From: Trichoplax sp. H2
Lineage: Eukaryota; Placozoa; Uniplacotomia; Trichoplacea
DNA length: 64,000 nt
Direction of reading: 5' to 3'
NCBI GenBank assembly: GCA_003344405.1
Contig: NOWV01000056.1
Location: 248,001-312,000, forward strand
The notes beneath the pieces were generated by a model that was given only the letters and a program-made list of their open reading frames with translations, was not told the origin of the DNA and searched no databases. Numbering within the stretch: the stretch's first letter is position 1; every line of letters starts with the position of its first letter. The position numbers and the translations under genes are program-made. Below, piece after piece: positions 11,001 to 24,745 of this stretch.

Positions 11001-14000
11001 TTTTCTTGGTCTTTAGAACAAGATTTAATTTCAAGACTTGATCAAGTTTCAGTTTTTCGAATAAGATCTATAAAATGGTTTTATTAACATTAGTATGAAC
11101 TTTATTGCAAAATAAATTGTTATTGTTTTAATATAGTACAAATAGTTAAACCAACCGTTTCGATCTGTTTTGGACTTTGTAACGAAAAGGAATAGCCTGA
11201 TATCTGTAAAATGCTTTGTCTTAGTCTCTTAATGAATATTATACAGTAGACCTATAAGATGCAGCAGTTACGTTGGGCATGCAAATAATAAAATATAAAT
11301 TTCTGGTTGCGAATTCATTTACTTGATGCGCCTTTTTTTCTAATGCTTCTAATTTAGCCTAAAGTTATTAATTCGGGAACAATAATGAAAAAAATATCAC
11401 AGAGGATAGTAGAAATGAGTACGCAAGATACCTTTATTCAATTGTATTTTATGATATCATCGTAACAATATACCTCAAAAATTGGCTGATAATCTCTGAG
11501 TAATTCAGTATCTATTCTGATAGGCGTAATATCAAGAACTAACGATATGCAGTAAAATTTATCACGGCAGTTAGTCAACCTTCAGCCTCATTAGTATGTT
11601 ATATACTGACAGTCATTACAGTATAGTGCGTATTAATATCGTAATAATCATTTTTGCTTTACAAAAGTGAAATATTAAAGTTATGCGATCCTTACTTGCC
11701 AAAATAGTACTAATTTTCATCTCCACATTATAAAATAAATTCTCTAAATCACTTGACTTGTTAAAAAGAATTTGAAGTTTAAAGGTTTTAAATTGCAACA
11801 AGGTTTATAGGTTACTGATAAAGAAACAAATATTATATAAGTAGATTGAAATATATCAGTAATATGAGACGAATTATTGCTCGTTTAAATACTTTCAAAG
11901 CATGACAAAGTTGGAACATTAAGCGACGAATATTAGACAAATCAGTTGTAACTGAATCGTGCCAATTATTTCTGTCCTAATTGAAACAGCAAATTTATCA
12001 AGGATATCAGGTTGGTGTCATGTTGTTCTCGTTCTTTTAAATCAGGTCAAATACATAAAGCTATTAAGAATTGGCCTCATACGATTTTGTGAACAGGTAG
12101 TCCGTAAGAATTCATAAGCTCTTCATAATCTAATTTTCTATTATCTGAGTCTAATAACCAAACTGCAATCTTTGGATCTATGATCTTCCAATCCAAGGTA
12201 ACTTAAGATTTACCAAAAAAATACAGGATATCCACTGTGAGCTACTTACTAAACCTAAAATGTTATCTAAGCCTTAATCTGACCTGCTGTTTGTATTTCT
12301 TTCATATAAAAACGAATCATATGATATAAGCAAGATTGCCAGTCATAGCAAATTTTGACAGTACTTGCGTTAAGCATAAAGTATACTAGTTCCCTGAGGT
12401 AGTAAGTGATAATTATAACAAAATGACCATAGAGTAATTAATCATTATACATTCAATGTTATATACGTACTTGCAAGTTTTCACAGTTTCTTGTTGACAT
12501 TCGAAAGGAATAAGATAATGCTGTGGACGTATGGCGTCATTAATTGATGCAGAAATCGAAATCATTAACCCTTGTGGCTATAAAAGTAACGTAGTAGCAT
12601 GTGATATTAATTATTGATACGGAAATTGGAAACATTAATAATCGATTAATCCGTGTTGCTGCAAGCATCCATTTTACGATATAAATCGTTACTAATTAAC
12701 CTAGATAAGACAATTATCTTGCTATCGGTTATGTACGATTCTTAAGTAACGTCTGCAACTTGATAACATGAGTTGTGAATGCTCAAAGAATTAATAGAAG
12801 ATGATCTCTTAGAGCTCATATTGAAAATAATTTGTTTGGACTTGACCATGTAGCAAAGTATGCTACAATATAACACCCTAACTAACGTTACGAACCTTCA
12901 AAGCATAGAACGGTGAGGTTATAAATTCCTTCATTTTCAAAGATGATAAATAGTCAATTAGAAGTAAATATACATGGTTTAATCCGAAATTTCACAAGGT
13001 AATGGAGCCTTGCAATCAATAATACCTTATCCTGACTTCGATAATGTGGTTTTTTGTTGCTAAAATATATACAAAATGTTACATCTTCCGCATTCTGTAT
13101 TAGCTGTTTAATAGCCATTATTTCGGTATTGGACATGTACGAAATATCGAATATTTCTGATTGTATGTAACCATTATTCGTTTGATCAGGTATTTTTACT
13201 TGATAATCTGCTAGAGTATTATTTACGCTTTGGATTGCATTATTGCTCTATAAATAGGTCATAATTCGAGATTATAAATGTAGTACGATGCTTCATTTCA
13301 GATATGCAAAATAATATACTGTCAACTACTATTGAGTTCATCAATTCCGATACTATACAGTCGGATGACTTTATCCTAGAGTAACGCAATTGGTTTATTC
13401 ATAATTTATTCTTTGTAACTAACGTTACATGTTAGGCGAATCTATTGATTTAATGCTAATATAAGTTCAAGTTGCTACTGCATTGCAGACCTTGATATTG
13501 TGATCCAATGAATTTTCTAATTCTTCAAAGTTACTAGTGCGAGTCTCCGTGCTATCTTCTTGAGCTTTGTTATATTCTATCATAATGATATCAATGAAGT
13601 TAAAATCTGTTTTGTATCATTAGTGATGTTGTGATTAGTTTTTAAGCTAAACTGTCATGAGATGGCTTGATATATGTACTCCTTAACCCTTTTAGTTTAT
13701 ATAACACTTTTATGTTTGATATAGCCTTAGAAGTATCTTGTCTTGTACAGTATTGTTTTAAAAACGTAGGGAAATATTGACCTATGGTAAGCTTTAATAA
13801 GGCACTTGTAAATCTTTGTAATAACACGACTACTAAGTACTTACGTTGTTTTGCTATTTGCTTTGGCATTGTGTGTAGTTCACTACCTGTAGTAGGATTT
13901 TTTTCAATGAATTTTTCTGGACAAGAATGACCAAACCCTTCGTTATGTGTGATCTTTCTTGAGTTATCTGGGACACTCCTTTGATTTTGGTGAGCTGTTA

Positions 14001-14638
14001 ATCATTCATTGAAATTCAACGGGTTACTGAATATTAACGTGTTATTTCACTTTCGGTAAGAAGGAGAAAATTTAATTCTACTCGTCGTGATCACATTTGA
14101 TCATCAAATTTTCCAAATAATTATGCGATAGCAAGCATATACTGATTTTCGTATGTGTTAAGTGCTCAGTTTAGCCAGCGATATCAACATTTATACTTAA
14201 CCCCTAGCAGACATATCTTGTCGATGTTGATCACCGTTGGAATTTCCTGTACTATATTGCCAATTAGAGCTCAAGTTTCTTACTGGTAACCAGAAGGTAT
14301 AATCTATCAAGTGGAGATAGATGCAATATGTTAATTATCCAATTTCAGTCCAACTAGCTTGCCCTTCTTAGCATAGAAATCCGATGCCATGATTGAATAA
14401 AGTGATATAGGTCATCGAAATGGATATAGTGATGATTTCAGTGTCTCTACACTAATATTCACTGGTGGCTGTGTCAAGCATTACCGGTATGCTTACAGAC
14501 AGAAAATTGATTTCCATTGAATCAGTCACTGAAAATACTGTGCTTACCTTCAATACCACCGTGAGATACCGGGATTGTAGGATAATTTTGACTAAGTCGC
14601 TGTAAAATGTGAGAAAGTTGTTCATTGCTCAACGCCAT
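8077..14638 (-). CDS. POLN: DNA polymerase nu (family A), 28 exons
   Basis: This is a family A DNA polymerase closest to vertebrate POLN, a nuclear translesion/interstrand-crosslink repair enzyme. Exons, 5' to 3' on the minus strand: 14548-14638, 13680-13994 (or to 13653), 13491-13606, 13026-13247, 12471-12577, 12284-12393, 12083-12201, 11893-11976, 11696-11756, 11474-11538, 11323-11358, 11156-11203, 10972-11067, 10713-10769, 10569-10622, 10462-10481,10293-10338, 10046-10109, 9901-9987, 9697-9811, 9461-9543, 9129-9200, 9002-9049, 8772-8894, 8561-8639, 8363-8460, 8205-8260, 8077-8136. Phases close; about 843 aa (human about 900). Seen: degenerate exonuclease-like region (..DPKIAVWLLDSD..), thumb (SPKQIE, ILFEKLKL, HPLPSI, NKIKSTSIDG), motif A DFQAIELR (about residue 600), motif B FDQAKEICYSILYG (about 651), fingers SAERQAFSFIIQGSAADLYK, motif C HDELLFEVE (about 789) and tail VPMKVSIKVGESWG. 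Oddities: motif B Arg is Phe; motif A Ser-Gln is Gln-Ala; one 20-nt exon; one GC donor (9127-9128). There are no internal stops, so it is not obviously a pseudogene. Confidence 0.88.
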
Positions 14639-14839
14639 TTTCTAGCAAGGCACCAAATTACTAAGCAAGCAGTGGCTAGAACGATATCAATTCTGCCGAG
14701 TTTTCACACAAAATGACGGCTCCCAAATTGACGTTGACTTTTATCTACAGTATGACATACAGAGCAGAAAAGGTGTCACAGCTGAGGACATTGACGCAGT
14801 CAGTGTCACTTTACAAAATGTTGAAAAATGAGCTCGAAA
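14639..14839. promoter_or_regulatory. POLN upstream region, between gene and satellite
   Basis: About 200 bp lie between the POLN start codon and the first satellite unit. The promoter and 5' UTR of POLN must lie here or inside the array. I see no clear TATA box or other named element. Confidence 0.3.
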
Positions 14840-16690
14840 ATACTGAGTTCAATATGGAAATTTGAAGAGAGCTCAGTGATGATGATGATAATCGACATGA
14901 CCTGTAATTGTGTACGTGTCACGATTATTGACGCTTCGTAGCTGACGCATTTCTGTCCTTTTTCCAACGTAGGACCTAGGTAGATCATCTTGCGACTTGA
15001 TAGTGTAGTATGGAAATTTGAATAGAGCTCAGTGATGATGGTGATAATCGACATGACCTGTAATTGTGTACGTGTCACGATTATTGACGCTTCGTAGCTG
15101 ACGCATTTCTGTCCTTTTCTAACGTAGGACCTAATGCCATCTTGTGACTTGATAATGTAGTATGGAATTTTGAACAGAGCTCAGTGATGATGATGATAAT
15201 CGACATGACCTGTAATTGTGTACGTGTCACGATTATTGACGCTTCGTAGCTGACGCATTTCTGTCCTTTTTCCAACGTAGGACCTAGGTAGATCATCTTG
15301 CGACTTGATAGTGTAGTATGGAAATTTGAATAGAGCTCAGTGATGATGATGATAATCAACATGACCTGTAATTGTGTACGTGTCACGCTTATTGACGCTT
15401 CGTAGCTGACGCATTTCTGTCCTTTTCTAACGTAGGACCTAATGCCATCTTGTGACTTGATAATGTAGTATGGAAATTTGAACAGAGCTCAGTGATGATG
15501 ATAATCAACATGACCTGTAATTGTGTACGTGTCACGATTATTGACGCTTCGTAGCTGACGCATTTCTGTCCTTTTTCCAACGTCGGACCTAATGCCATCT
15601 TGTGACTTGATAATGTAGTATTGAAATTTGAATAGAGCTCAGTGATGATGATGATAATCAACACGACCCGTAATTGTGTACATGTCACGATTATTGACGC
15701 TCCGTAACTGATGCATTATAGTCCTTTTTCAACGTAGGACCTAGGTAGGCCATCTTGTAACTTGATAGTGTAGTATGGAAATTTGAATAGAGCTCAGTGA
15801 TGATGATGATAATCAACATGACCTGTAATTGTGTACATGTCACGCTTATTGACGCTCCGTAACTGATGCATTTTAGTCCTTTTCCAACGTAGGACCTAGG
15901 TAGGCCATCTTGTGACTAGATAATGTAGTATTGAAATTTGAATAGAGCTCAGTGATGATGATGATAATCAACATGACCTGTAATTGTGTAACGTGTCACG
16001 ATTATTGACGCTTTATAGCTGACGCAAGTATTTTAGTCCTTTTCCAACGTAGGACCTAGGTAGGCCATCTTGTGACTTGATAATGTAGTATGAAATTTGA
16101 ATAGAGCTCAGTGATGATGATGATAATCAACACGACCCGTAATTGTGTACGTGTCACGATTATTGACGCTTCGTAGTTGACGCATTTCTGTCCTTTTCCA
16201 ACGTAGGACCTAATGCCATCTTGTGACTTGATAATGTAGTATTGAAATTTGAAGAGAGCTCAGTGATCATGATGATCATCAACACGACCTGTAATTGTGT
16301 ACGTGTCACGATTATTGACGCTTCGTAGCTGATGCATTTTAGTCCTTTTCCAACGTAGGACCTAGGTAGGCCATCTTGTGACTTGATAATGTAGTATTGA
16401 AATTTGAAGAGAGCTCAGTGATCATGATGATCATCAACACCAACTATAATTGCATGCGTGTCTCGATTATTGACGCTCCGTAGCTGATGTGTTTCCGCCC
16501 TTTTCCAATGTAGGACCTAACGGTCATTCTGTGACTTGATACCGTAGTGTGGAAATTTGAAAAGAGCTCAGTGATGATGATGACAATCAACACGACCTGT
16601 AATGGTGTACGTGTCACGATTGTTGACGCTACGTAGCTGACGCATTTCAGTCCTTTTCCAACGTAGCACCTAATGGTCTTCCTCTTACTT
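14840..16690. repeat. Satellite array, 12 units of about 154 bp
   Basis: The word GAGCTCAGTGAT recurs about every 152-158 bp (near 14870, 15026, 15179, 15334, 15486, 15638, 15790, 15947, 16105, 16258, 16413, 16567), marking 12 head-to-tail units. Each unit also carries TGTAATTGTGTACGTGTCACG, CGTAGCTGACGCATTT and CCAACGTAGGACCTA. Two unit types (CTAGGTAGATCATCTTGCG versus CTAATGCCATCTTGTG) alternate at 14.9-15.45 kb, forming ~307-bp dimers; a third type (GTAGGCCATC) dominates later. The last unit near 16.5 kb is the most diverged. Open minus-strand frames at 14806-15688 are by-products of the repetition. Confidence 0.95.
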
Positions 16691-19600
16691 GATAACGTCG
16701 GAATGGCCATTTAAAAAGCCTCAACGAGATCAGTTTTATTGGAGATACTGTACTAATATTGTGGCACATTTCCTTCTTTTTTACTGAATAGCTTGGATTT
16801 CTTTGTAATTTCCCTTTTATCGACATTGCCGTGACGTATATGTAAATTGTAGACAAAATATAGAATCTAGGCATATTTTTTATCTATATTTCATGAGTCA
16901 GTATCGTAATAGCCTTTAAATGATAAGAAGAATACTGCTTTCATCTTGCCAACTTGTCAATAAACCCTATACAGGAATACTGTGCAATTAGATGGTGCAA
17001 AATCGATGTATAGAACCTATCCGTGTTGAATTAATCGATGTCATACTTCTTCCTAACGTTTTCCAAAGATAAAAATCATACTACTAATGATAATGGCCTA
17101 TTTACCCTTCAAAAAATATCCTGAGCAATGTTCAACAGTGGTTATAATTTTTCCTCATCCCTATCAGAGGCAGACGTCATACTATCTGTGATAATGTTCG
17201 ACTAGTTATTCTAAAGGCGCCAATGAGATCAGTTTATCTTTGATATTTACCAATTGCAATGTTCTATGTCGTTCGGCTTATTAATCACTAGCCACGGATG
17301 GCATTGTTATATAAAGGAAGCAGATTTGAATATTGCTAACTTATAGAATGTATACTTGGTTTAACTGAGCTTACTGATGCTCTCTTTGAATAATCAATTC
17401 CATGTTATTATTGGCGGTATGACCCATAGGCGTACGTTAGATTGAAATAGAACGGCTACTGAGTGACTGTTATGTTGAAAGTAGCTACTAAAGACCATGC
17501 TATTGCAAGCTAATGTTCGATTCGTTAATTATTGTTATATAAATGAACTTGTAATCTGCATGTGCTTCCTTGCCGGAAATTATCATGAAAACTACCTCTA
17601 TTAAGTAATAATGATGAGATGCATATCCGTGAATATAATCTCTGTGCACTTGATCGATCTCATCCATAAATATAAGTACACTCATATACAACATTAATAA
17701 AAGAATCGTCAATAGAATCAGTCATCTTGATATCAATGCTGCAGCGCATTTCATACTATACTTTATCAGCTTGTATTTCCTTTAAATTGTATATTTATAC
17801 TTCATTTAGAAACCTAATTGCTTGCTACCAATGATCTTGTTAAAAGTACAAAACGGACTTTGTACTATTAATTTATTGATGTATACGCGTATTATGTCAA
17901 AATAAAGTAAAGGATTAACAAGCTAGCAACTGTCGATATGTCGGGACGGTCACATTCTTTATTAGCGCGACTACGATAGTGTTGCATTGTTTACTTAATT
18001 AAAAGATTTTAACGAGATCAGCTATTTTTGATATCGACATCATGTCACATTTTTAATTATACTCTGCTAGCTAATTATATGATAGTTAGCATAGTAGTTG
18101 CTGGTCATGCATGATCTAAATAGAAATAAAAAATAGCTAATTTACCAACAGAACATATGAATAGACAGTAGCTGATGCATTTCTTTTTCATTAGTATTTA
18201 TTTTTACAAATTTCTGCTGATTAACCAGATTAATACTAATAATTGAATCTGTTTATATTATTTTAACTTATACAGAGATACGTTCTAATGCTCGCAAACT
18301 TTTCTCTAGATTACTTGCAGTACCATTACATAAAAAAATTAATTCTATCATCCTATAAACTAGATGCTTCGGAACTACAGTATAAATGCAGCAAATTTAC
18401 CACGTCACAGTTTCGCTGATTTATTCAATCTATTTATGATTTCATTTCTCCTTTTTTATTACAGTAGAAACACTGGACGCAATTCTCACGTACGAGAATA
18501 CAGTAGACACAGTTTTAAAATATCGAAAAAACACATAATTTTCGTAACAAATATTACAACAAGAGCTACAACTAGATATTCAATGTTTTCTAATACAACG
18601 AGTAAAGCATTTCTCAATAGAGTTAATAGAATAACAGAGATTACTTTTGCGTCAAAATTGAATAATGTTTACAAGATATTAAGATCATGGGCGGTACTCA
18701 TTACCGTTATACGGCAATAACGAAAAACAGTCCCATTTTGATTGATTGCAAAATTTATTAAAGGCACTATTACTTTTTCATAAATGATTCTAAAAGGTAT
18801 AGCTAAAAAATTGATACTGTTGCATGTTTTTTTGAAAGACAATCCGTCATATTTGGTATCGTTAATTTTGTACAGCCTATGCTATCGAGAATTGCTTTTC
18901 TTCCTCTTTTAAAATCCAAAGGCGATTTCTTTTGTTATTTAGAAGTAGGTTATGGTATTGTATCATTGCCTCATTTAATTTTATTTCAATAGAGTTTCTT
19001 ACGATATGCTATGATAAATTTATTTAGAGCAATTAATTCCAAATATTTATCAATCCCGAATTGTTTTATTTTTCGATAGTTAGTTAATAGCTATTATTTA
19101 TTAGCATTCACTATCGAGTGCATTCGATACGAGTATTACAACATTGAAAATATCTGCCATAGGTAAAAAGAGTGGTAGTTACCTACTTTGTTTTCCTTTC
19201 GAGTAGTCACTGTATCTACTTTAATTTTGTATCCTATACGTACTTAAGACATAAGCTTGTATTTCATGTTATATCCAGACCCATTTGATGCAACTCATCA
19301 ATAACTCAGAGAGCAACATTAGAAATGGCTTAAATAGATATTACTTTACAGTCTTGGAAATAATCCTTTTACGCTATCAACAAAGCCTTCCCTTTAGTTC
19401 AATTTTTTCTTTAGTTTAACGTAATTATAGCATTGATCGTCTATCAAAGGAGGTAATCTATTTCCATAGATACAAAATATAATTTCAGAAACAACAAACA
19501 TATTAACGCACAAGTCTAATCATTGCAATGTTTATGAAAATGTGTAATCTTAATGTAGCTTTTATCGTGCGTAGTATATCTCTTACAGATTATATAATAT

Positions 19601-19699
19601 TCACCTGAATAGAGTAAGCATGTCTGTTGTAAACTAGAGAATCTTGCTAAGTATTACCTAGCAATCCTTCTCCTACAGTGCAATTGACTTATCTGTATG
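16691..19699. other. Gene-poor AT-rich region
   Basis: I see no recognisable exon on either strand. The longest frame is at 18364-18720 (+), 118 codons from ATG to stop. It is rich in Arg, Asn, Ser and Thr, has no recognisable motif and no splice partners, and is within what AT-rich sequence of this length can give by chance. The motif GATCAGT after AACGAGA/CAATGAGA recurs near 16725, 17222 and 18011, suggesting old dispersed repeat fragments. Confidence 0.45.
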
Positions 19700-20380
19700 G
19701 TGTTCCCGAAATCATTAGGGTCTATTGGATTCAAAATAAAAAATATCATACTGTATTTTACTGTTAGCAAATTCACGTAAGCAAGTTTTCCGATATGTTG
19801 AGCTTATTATATAGTTTACCGTACTGTATGCATATGTGCAATATGAATTATAAGAATATATTGAATACAAATAAAACGATCCTAGTCTAAAATTCACTGT
19901 CAGAAAAATTCATATAAAGAAGTATTGCGACATGATGGACATGTTAAAGCGCACTGTGCACACATATGGTATTCCCAAAAGTATATATTGGATTACAAAC
20001 AAAATTATCATACTATACTTTACTATCAATAAATTCATGCAAAGAAGTTTTACGACATATTGGGTTTATTATAGCGTATGCAAGTGTACCATATGAATTA
20101 TAAGTAACAATAAGAATATATATTGGAATCAAACAAAATGATCCTAGTCTAAATTTCACTAATAGGAAATCCATACAAAGAAATCTTGCGACATGTTGGG
20201 CTAGTTAGAATATAGCGAATTCTGATGCAACTGCATAGTACTCAGCTGCTGTTCCATAAGCATCATACGAACATATTCGATTACAAATAAAATGATGATC
20301 ATACGGTATTTCACTAGCTATCAGCAACTTGATTAAAAGAAATTTTTGCGACATGTTGGAAATGTTATTATAGCCATAAA
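19700..20380. repeat. Degenerate tandem array, about 5 units
   Basis: Five diverged copies of a ~110-150-bp unit can be followed by the shared order: ATTGGATTCAAA or ATTACAAATAAAA, then ATGATC/ATCATACT, then TTTCACT or TTTACT, then CAAAGAAGTTTT, then GCGACATGTTGG, then TTATTATAGC. Copies start near 19720, 19855, 19985, 20115 and 20270. Divergence is high, so this is an older array than the one at 14.8-16.7 kb. There is no coding potential. Confidence 0.7.
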
Positions 20381-20873
20381 CGTAGAGGTTAAAAAACTTT
20401 CTTCTATCTATACATATACACAAACATGCAACAAGGAACAAATATACAGTACTAAAAAAGAAAACCGAAAATGCTTTTATCGTCTATCTGGTAAGTTAAG
20501 TATAATGCAGTTTCCATGGACCAATACACTAGTGTACGACTGTTTAGTGTGCAATGCCGTACTCTACACATAGAGATCTGTATGGACTGAACGAGACAGT
20601 ACTGAACCTGAAAACATCTCACTACATCTATGGGACTAAGCAGCAGACGGTAAAATGGCGTCATCACCATGGCAACAGTCTCGACAATGTTGATAAATAC
20701 AAGGTTTTCGTTGTATTGACTACACATACAAGATTCTCCTTGTATTGACTACAGCTCAAATACAATTATTTTACTAGTTATCTATCCATATTACCGATCC
20801 AGAGTTCTTCAATTTGAGGAGATTATTGGTGGACTCGACCAGAATAGAAAAATTCCTTCGATGCCGTTGTAAA
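20381..20873. promoter_or_regulatory. Upstream region of the SAXO-like gene
   Basis: About 490 bp lie between the degenerate array and the SAXO start codon. It should contain the promoter and 5' UTR. Visible are a short duplication of ATACAAG with TTTTCGTTGTATTGACTACA/TCCTTGTATTGACTACA near 20695-20752. Overlapping open frames here on both strands are short and shadow one another; I call none of them. Confidence 0.3.
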
Positions 20874-22935
20874 ATGAAAAAGACAAGATGTATTTGCCAA
20901 ATATGTACCTGTGGGTAAGTAATGTTTTCAGCTTTATTCGAAGACGGCTCGTAAAAATTTCTTACATGGAATATAATTTAATAAAGAGATAGAATAGATT
21001 TAGGGCCCCACTTTTTCATGCTATGGATATCGCATGAGACAATTAATTAATTATAATTTTTATAGTAATGAAAGATAAAAGATAAATCATTTTCATCAAG
21101 GTTTAGCATAACAACCTAAAACGCTTGCAGTAATGCTTTCTCTAGCTGTTTAAATTTTTCTCCATGACATATGATACTATAAATGCATAGAAATAGTATT
21201 GGTTCGATGATAATTCGAGTTGGTATTAAAATTATGATAGTAATTATAAAACTTCGTCAATATTTTTGGTGATCATACAAGTAACCTAATAGCCACGAAA
21301 TCTTTAAATATTACTTTAACTGAACATGAATATTAAACCCTTTCTGGGCAATGTCATATCTTACTGTAAATTTAAGATGCATTAATTCATCATAATTAAA
21401 AGGATCTAGTTAAGAGTAGGACATTCCAGTTTTCTTTCTTTGAAATTTTATTTAAATTTGTATTAATAGTGAATACCTGTATCATCTATAAAACTATCAG
21501 GCGCCATCGATGCCCTCATAAACCAATAACTGCCAAGAAAACACCGTTAAAAGACTGTTTAATAACAGAATATCAAACGTCGTACAAACAAAACGAAGGA
21601 TTTCAACCACCTCAACCAGTTAAACCGATGGAAATGTCTCGACCTCAGACATCGCCTATGGACTTAACCACCACTAACAGAGTTGATTATAAAGTATATA
21701 ATGTTCAATTGCCTCCCCCAAAAAATCAAGTAACATTTGAAACTCCGCAAGGACCACTATATTTAGAATCAACTTATAGAAATGTTTATACAGCAAAATC
21801 TATAACAAAAGAAAAGAGCTATAAAACTCGATCGGAGTATATTGTCCCGGCAGCCAAATTTAATGGTAGTACTGTTAATCGAGATAGCTTCAAAACGTGG
21901 AGTGTTGCTCCTAGGAAAGCTATTAAACCAGATTATGATAAAACATGTGCCTTAATAGTATTCGACAATGATGATGGCAGATCAGATGGTAAATCTACCG
22001 CACAAGTTGATTTTCCAAAGTATGCCGTCGCAAGACCTGTTATTGTTAAACCTGTAATATCAAGCTATCAGTCAGGGGGTGAGTTCGATTCAAATACGAT
22101 ACACAGACTTTGTTATACCGCTAAACAAGTCCCGATATTTCGACACAAAGTAGCAGAAAAGTATAAACCCCATGCGGGTGAAATGGAGTCTTTGACAACT
22201 CATAAGCAAGACTTTATTCAACATCGTTGTTCGCCGGTTACAACATGTAAGCCACCCGAAAAATCTCATATATCAGATGAGAAGTCGCATTACACTACAA
22301 CTAATCGAGAAACGTTTAAAGCTTGGGATGTGCGCAGGCCAATGTATATGGATCAAATGGAGCAATATAAGATACCAGATAAGCCAATGGAATTTAATAC
22401 TGTTTCACGATCGACCTATGTTCATCACGAGAACTTTGAGAAAAGATCAGCTAATAAGCCCCAACCAGTCGCTGTCAGTAGTGATAATCGACAACCATTC
22501 CAAGGTTTGACAACCAGTAGATCGGCTTATCAACCTTGGGAAACTTCACGACCTCAACCGAATCGTGAACAACGTATTTATGCTCCACCTCAGGATAAAT
22601 TCAATGGTGAATCAACTCATCGTGCGTGCTTTCAGGGACAATTTGTACCTCCAGCAGCAAGTAGTAAACCTAAGGAAACTTATGTTAAAGCTGAAGGAGA
22701 TATGTACTTGATGAGCAGTTACCGCGATAATTATAAAAATAATGAAATACCTTATTGTCCGGCTGTACCACTTCTTTCAAATAGACTACCTAGTAATCAG
22801 CCTAATTTTAAGTACTCGCATAAAAATCAAGGTGGACATAAATTTTACAGGATGACCATAGAAAATAAGGATACAACGATGACAGTTGATATTCCTAACC
22901 AGCCTTCCACTATTACAGTCTCGGTACCTAGCTAA
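20874..22935 (+). CDS. SAXO1: Stabilizer of axonemal microtubules (SAXO1/2-like)
   Basis: This is a homologue of SAXO1/SAXO2 (FAM154), proteins that coat microtubules of cilia, flagella, centrioles and basal bodies. Exons: 20874-20914 and 21501-22935, joined inside a glycine codon; 491 aa (human SAXO1 is 474). The first exon was located by homology: it encodes MKKTRCICQICTCG, and the second opens RHRCPH, together matching the cysteine-rich SAXO N terminus (MKTKCICELCSCGRHHCPH in human). Then come about nine spaced Mn-type repeats, each with a T/S-T-x-R/H-x-x-(F/Y) core (for example TTTNRVDYK, STVNRDSFK, TTHKQDF, TTNRETFKAW, TVSRSTY, TTSRSAYQPW, STHRACF, SSYRDNY), the known microtubule-binding unit. 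Upstream in-frame codons at 21469-21500 are intron, not coding. The family is restricted to ciliated lineages. I cannot separate SAXO1 from SAXO2 by eye. Confidence 0.9.
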
Positions 22936-24745
22936 TTGCACTGTAATAATTAGCTGATGCTAGTGGTGGCCATTATTAATAATTATAACAATATAATATT
23001 TAATTTAACTTATTATTACGATCAAAATTCGCGTAGACAAATTGATTAGCATTTTGTTTATTCTAGTAATTTTTCTTCAGATAACATTTCATAGACAAAA
23101 TCTATGTTAAATATTTATATCTGACTCTTATTCGATGTTTAATAGTTTTTACTGTCAAACAATTACAGTAGTTGAATTTTAATGCTCTTCATTATTAATA
23201 CTTGGATATTTAATTCTTATGAGCTTCATGCTAAATTTACAAAACTGAGACTATTCGATTTATTTGCATTTCTTTATTTTGATTGGAATTAGAAAATATT
23301 CAGGAATAATCTTAAGCCTAACTGCTATCTTAGTTCCAACTTTGACGAGCATTTGATCATCATGTAGAAATTTCGCATATAAGTAAGATTAATAACTGAT
23401 GTGATCATTTGCATATTTAAATATTGCAAGATTTCCTTGAAAGCTACAGTTTTGAAGTAATACATAACTGACAACGTATAATTAGAACAACTTGTTAAAT
23501 TGGTATTCCAAACACGAATAAACTTTTGGATTGCATTTAAAGTATTTATCATTTGCAATTATCATCGAATAGAGATTGTCCAATGGATTATAAGTTATTC
23601 CAGGAAATCGATCTCTATCATAGTTAATAGTTATATGCAGTTTACTGATAGAGGATCCTCCGTTGTGATAAAATTTTGAGTGCTTGTAGTTGCATCGATT
23701 GCTATATTTAAAAGAGCAGCAAACGAGCTAATGTAATCATCTACCATCGATAGTAGATATAGCTGGAAACACTGACATGATTAAATTTTATTTAATCATT
23801 TCCTTTAGCTCTTTTTAGATCATATTCTCGACATCTGTACAAAATATGCTACAACTAATCTATTACGTTATGTTAATAACACAAGTTTTTTGGTATCATT
23901 TTCAACAATGAGACTTATTCCACCAATGAGAATCCAAAGATGCTGGTACCTTGAGTTTTTAATATATCTTAGCAAACTCTGGACTAGTTATCAGCGAAAT
24001 GATCAATAATATATATCTACAGTAATATTTCAATAGTGGAAGATACGTATATCTAAGGATTGAGCAATTTTGCACTCTGTACCTTGGTCAAGATTTAATA
24101 TTTGTAAGTAACAAACATGCCGATGAATTAGCGAGTAGAGTAGATCATGTAAGACGCCTACGAGGATATATCGTACCTTTTAGACCTATAGTTGTAAGCT
24201 ATTAAGATATTAAAACGATGCCGGTAAAAATTTAGTGGTAAAAAATTTTTCAAACAATATTTAACGAGAAGGAAAGTATTTATTCAGTTGTTATTTATAA
24301 CATCAATTTTTGCATATACAAATAAACAGATATCTAACTTATAGATCGTTTCATTACCAAGAAAATAAGTGAATACACTTCTCAAATGCTCAATAGAACC
24401 AATTAAAAAATTGGGGTATGTGAAACATACGAAACGTTAGTAATCCCATTTCATAGCTGATATACAATACAAATGGGAAATTATCCATGCAAATAAAAGA
24501 GGTACGTACATACAATATTTTAACTAGGGTAACGTGTTCAGCTTAAGTAAGCACATGACAGTCTATTTCTGAGGAGTAGAATCGAAAAAGAATGGCTTTC
24601 AATTATTATAATATGATATTTCGTAATTATTCGAGAGTTCGCTTTCCTTAACTTTAGAGCAATATTTTTTAACAACTGCATTAACTGCGGTGTTATTACG
24701 TCAATATCTCTAACGGATCTGACCTTTTGCCCTTCATTTTTACAT
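22936..24745. other. Convergent intergenic region
   Basis: This lies between the SAXO stop (+) and the TCERG1 stop (-), so it holds both 3' untranslated regions. I see no exon. It is AT-rich with poly-T/poly-A patches. A small palindrome, ATCTACCATCGATAGTAGAT, sits near 23739. Confidence 0.55.

Noticed and set aside
14188-14254. Minus-strand exon-like piece (VQEIPTVINIDKICLLG) between POLN exons 1 and 2
   Set aside because: Including it breaks the phase into exon 2; exon 1 joins exon 2 directly in frame (..GIE-A-HQNQ..).
14806-15688. Three minus-strand open frames of 90-101 codons with near-identical peptides
   Set aside because: They are by-products of the ~307-bp dimer satellite; unit length and lack of stops open the frame, and there is no start context, splice logic or homology.
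18364-18720. 118-codon plus-strand ATG frame
   Set aside because: No motif, odd composition and no flanking exons; a frame of this length can arise by chance in tens of kilobases of AT-rich DNA.
21469-21500. In-frame extension upstream of the SAXO second exon
   Set aside because: It begins with GTG, not ATG, and lies upstream of a good acceptor; the real start is in the small exon at 20874-20914, which carries the conserved Cys motif.
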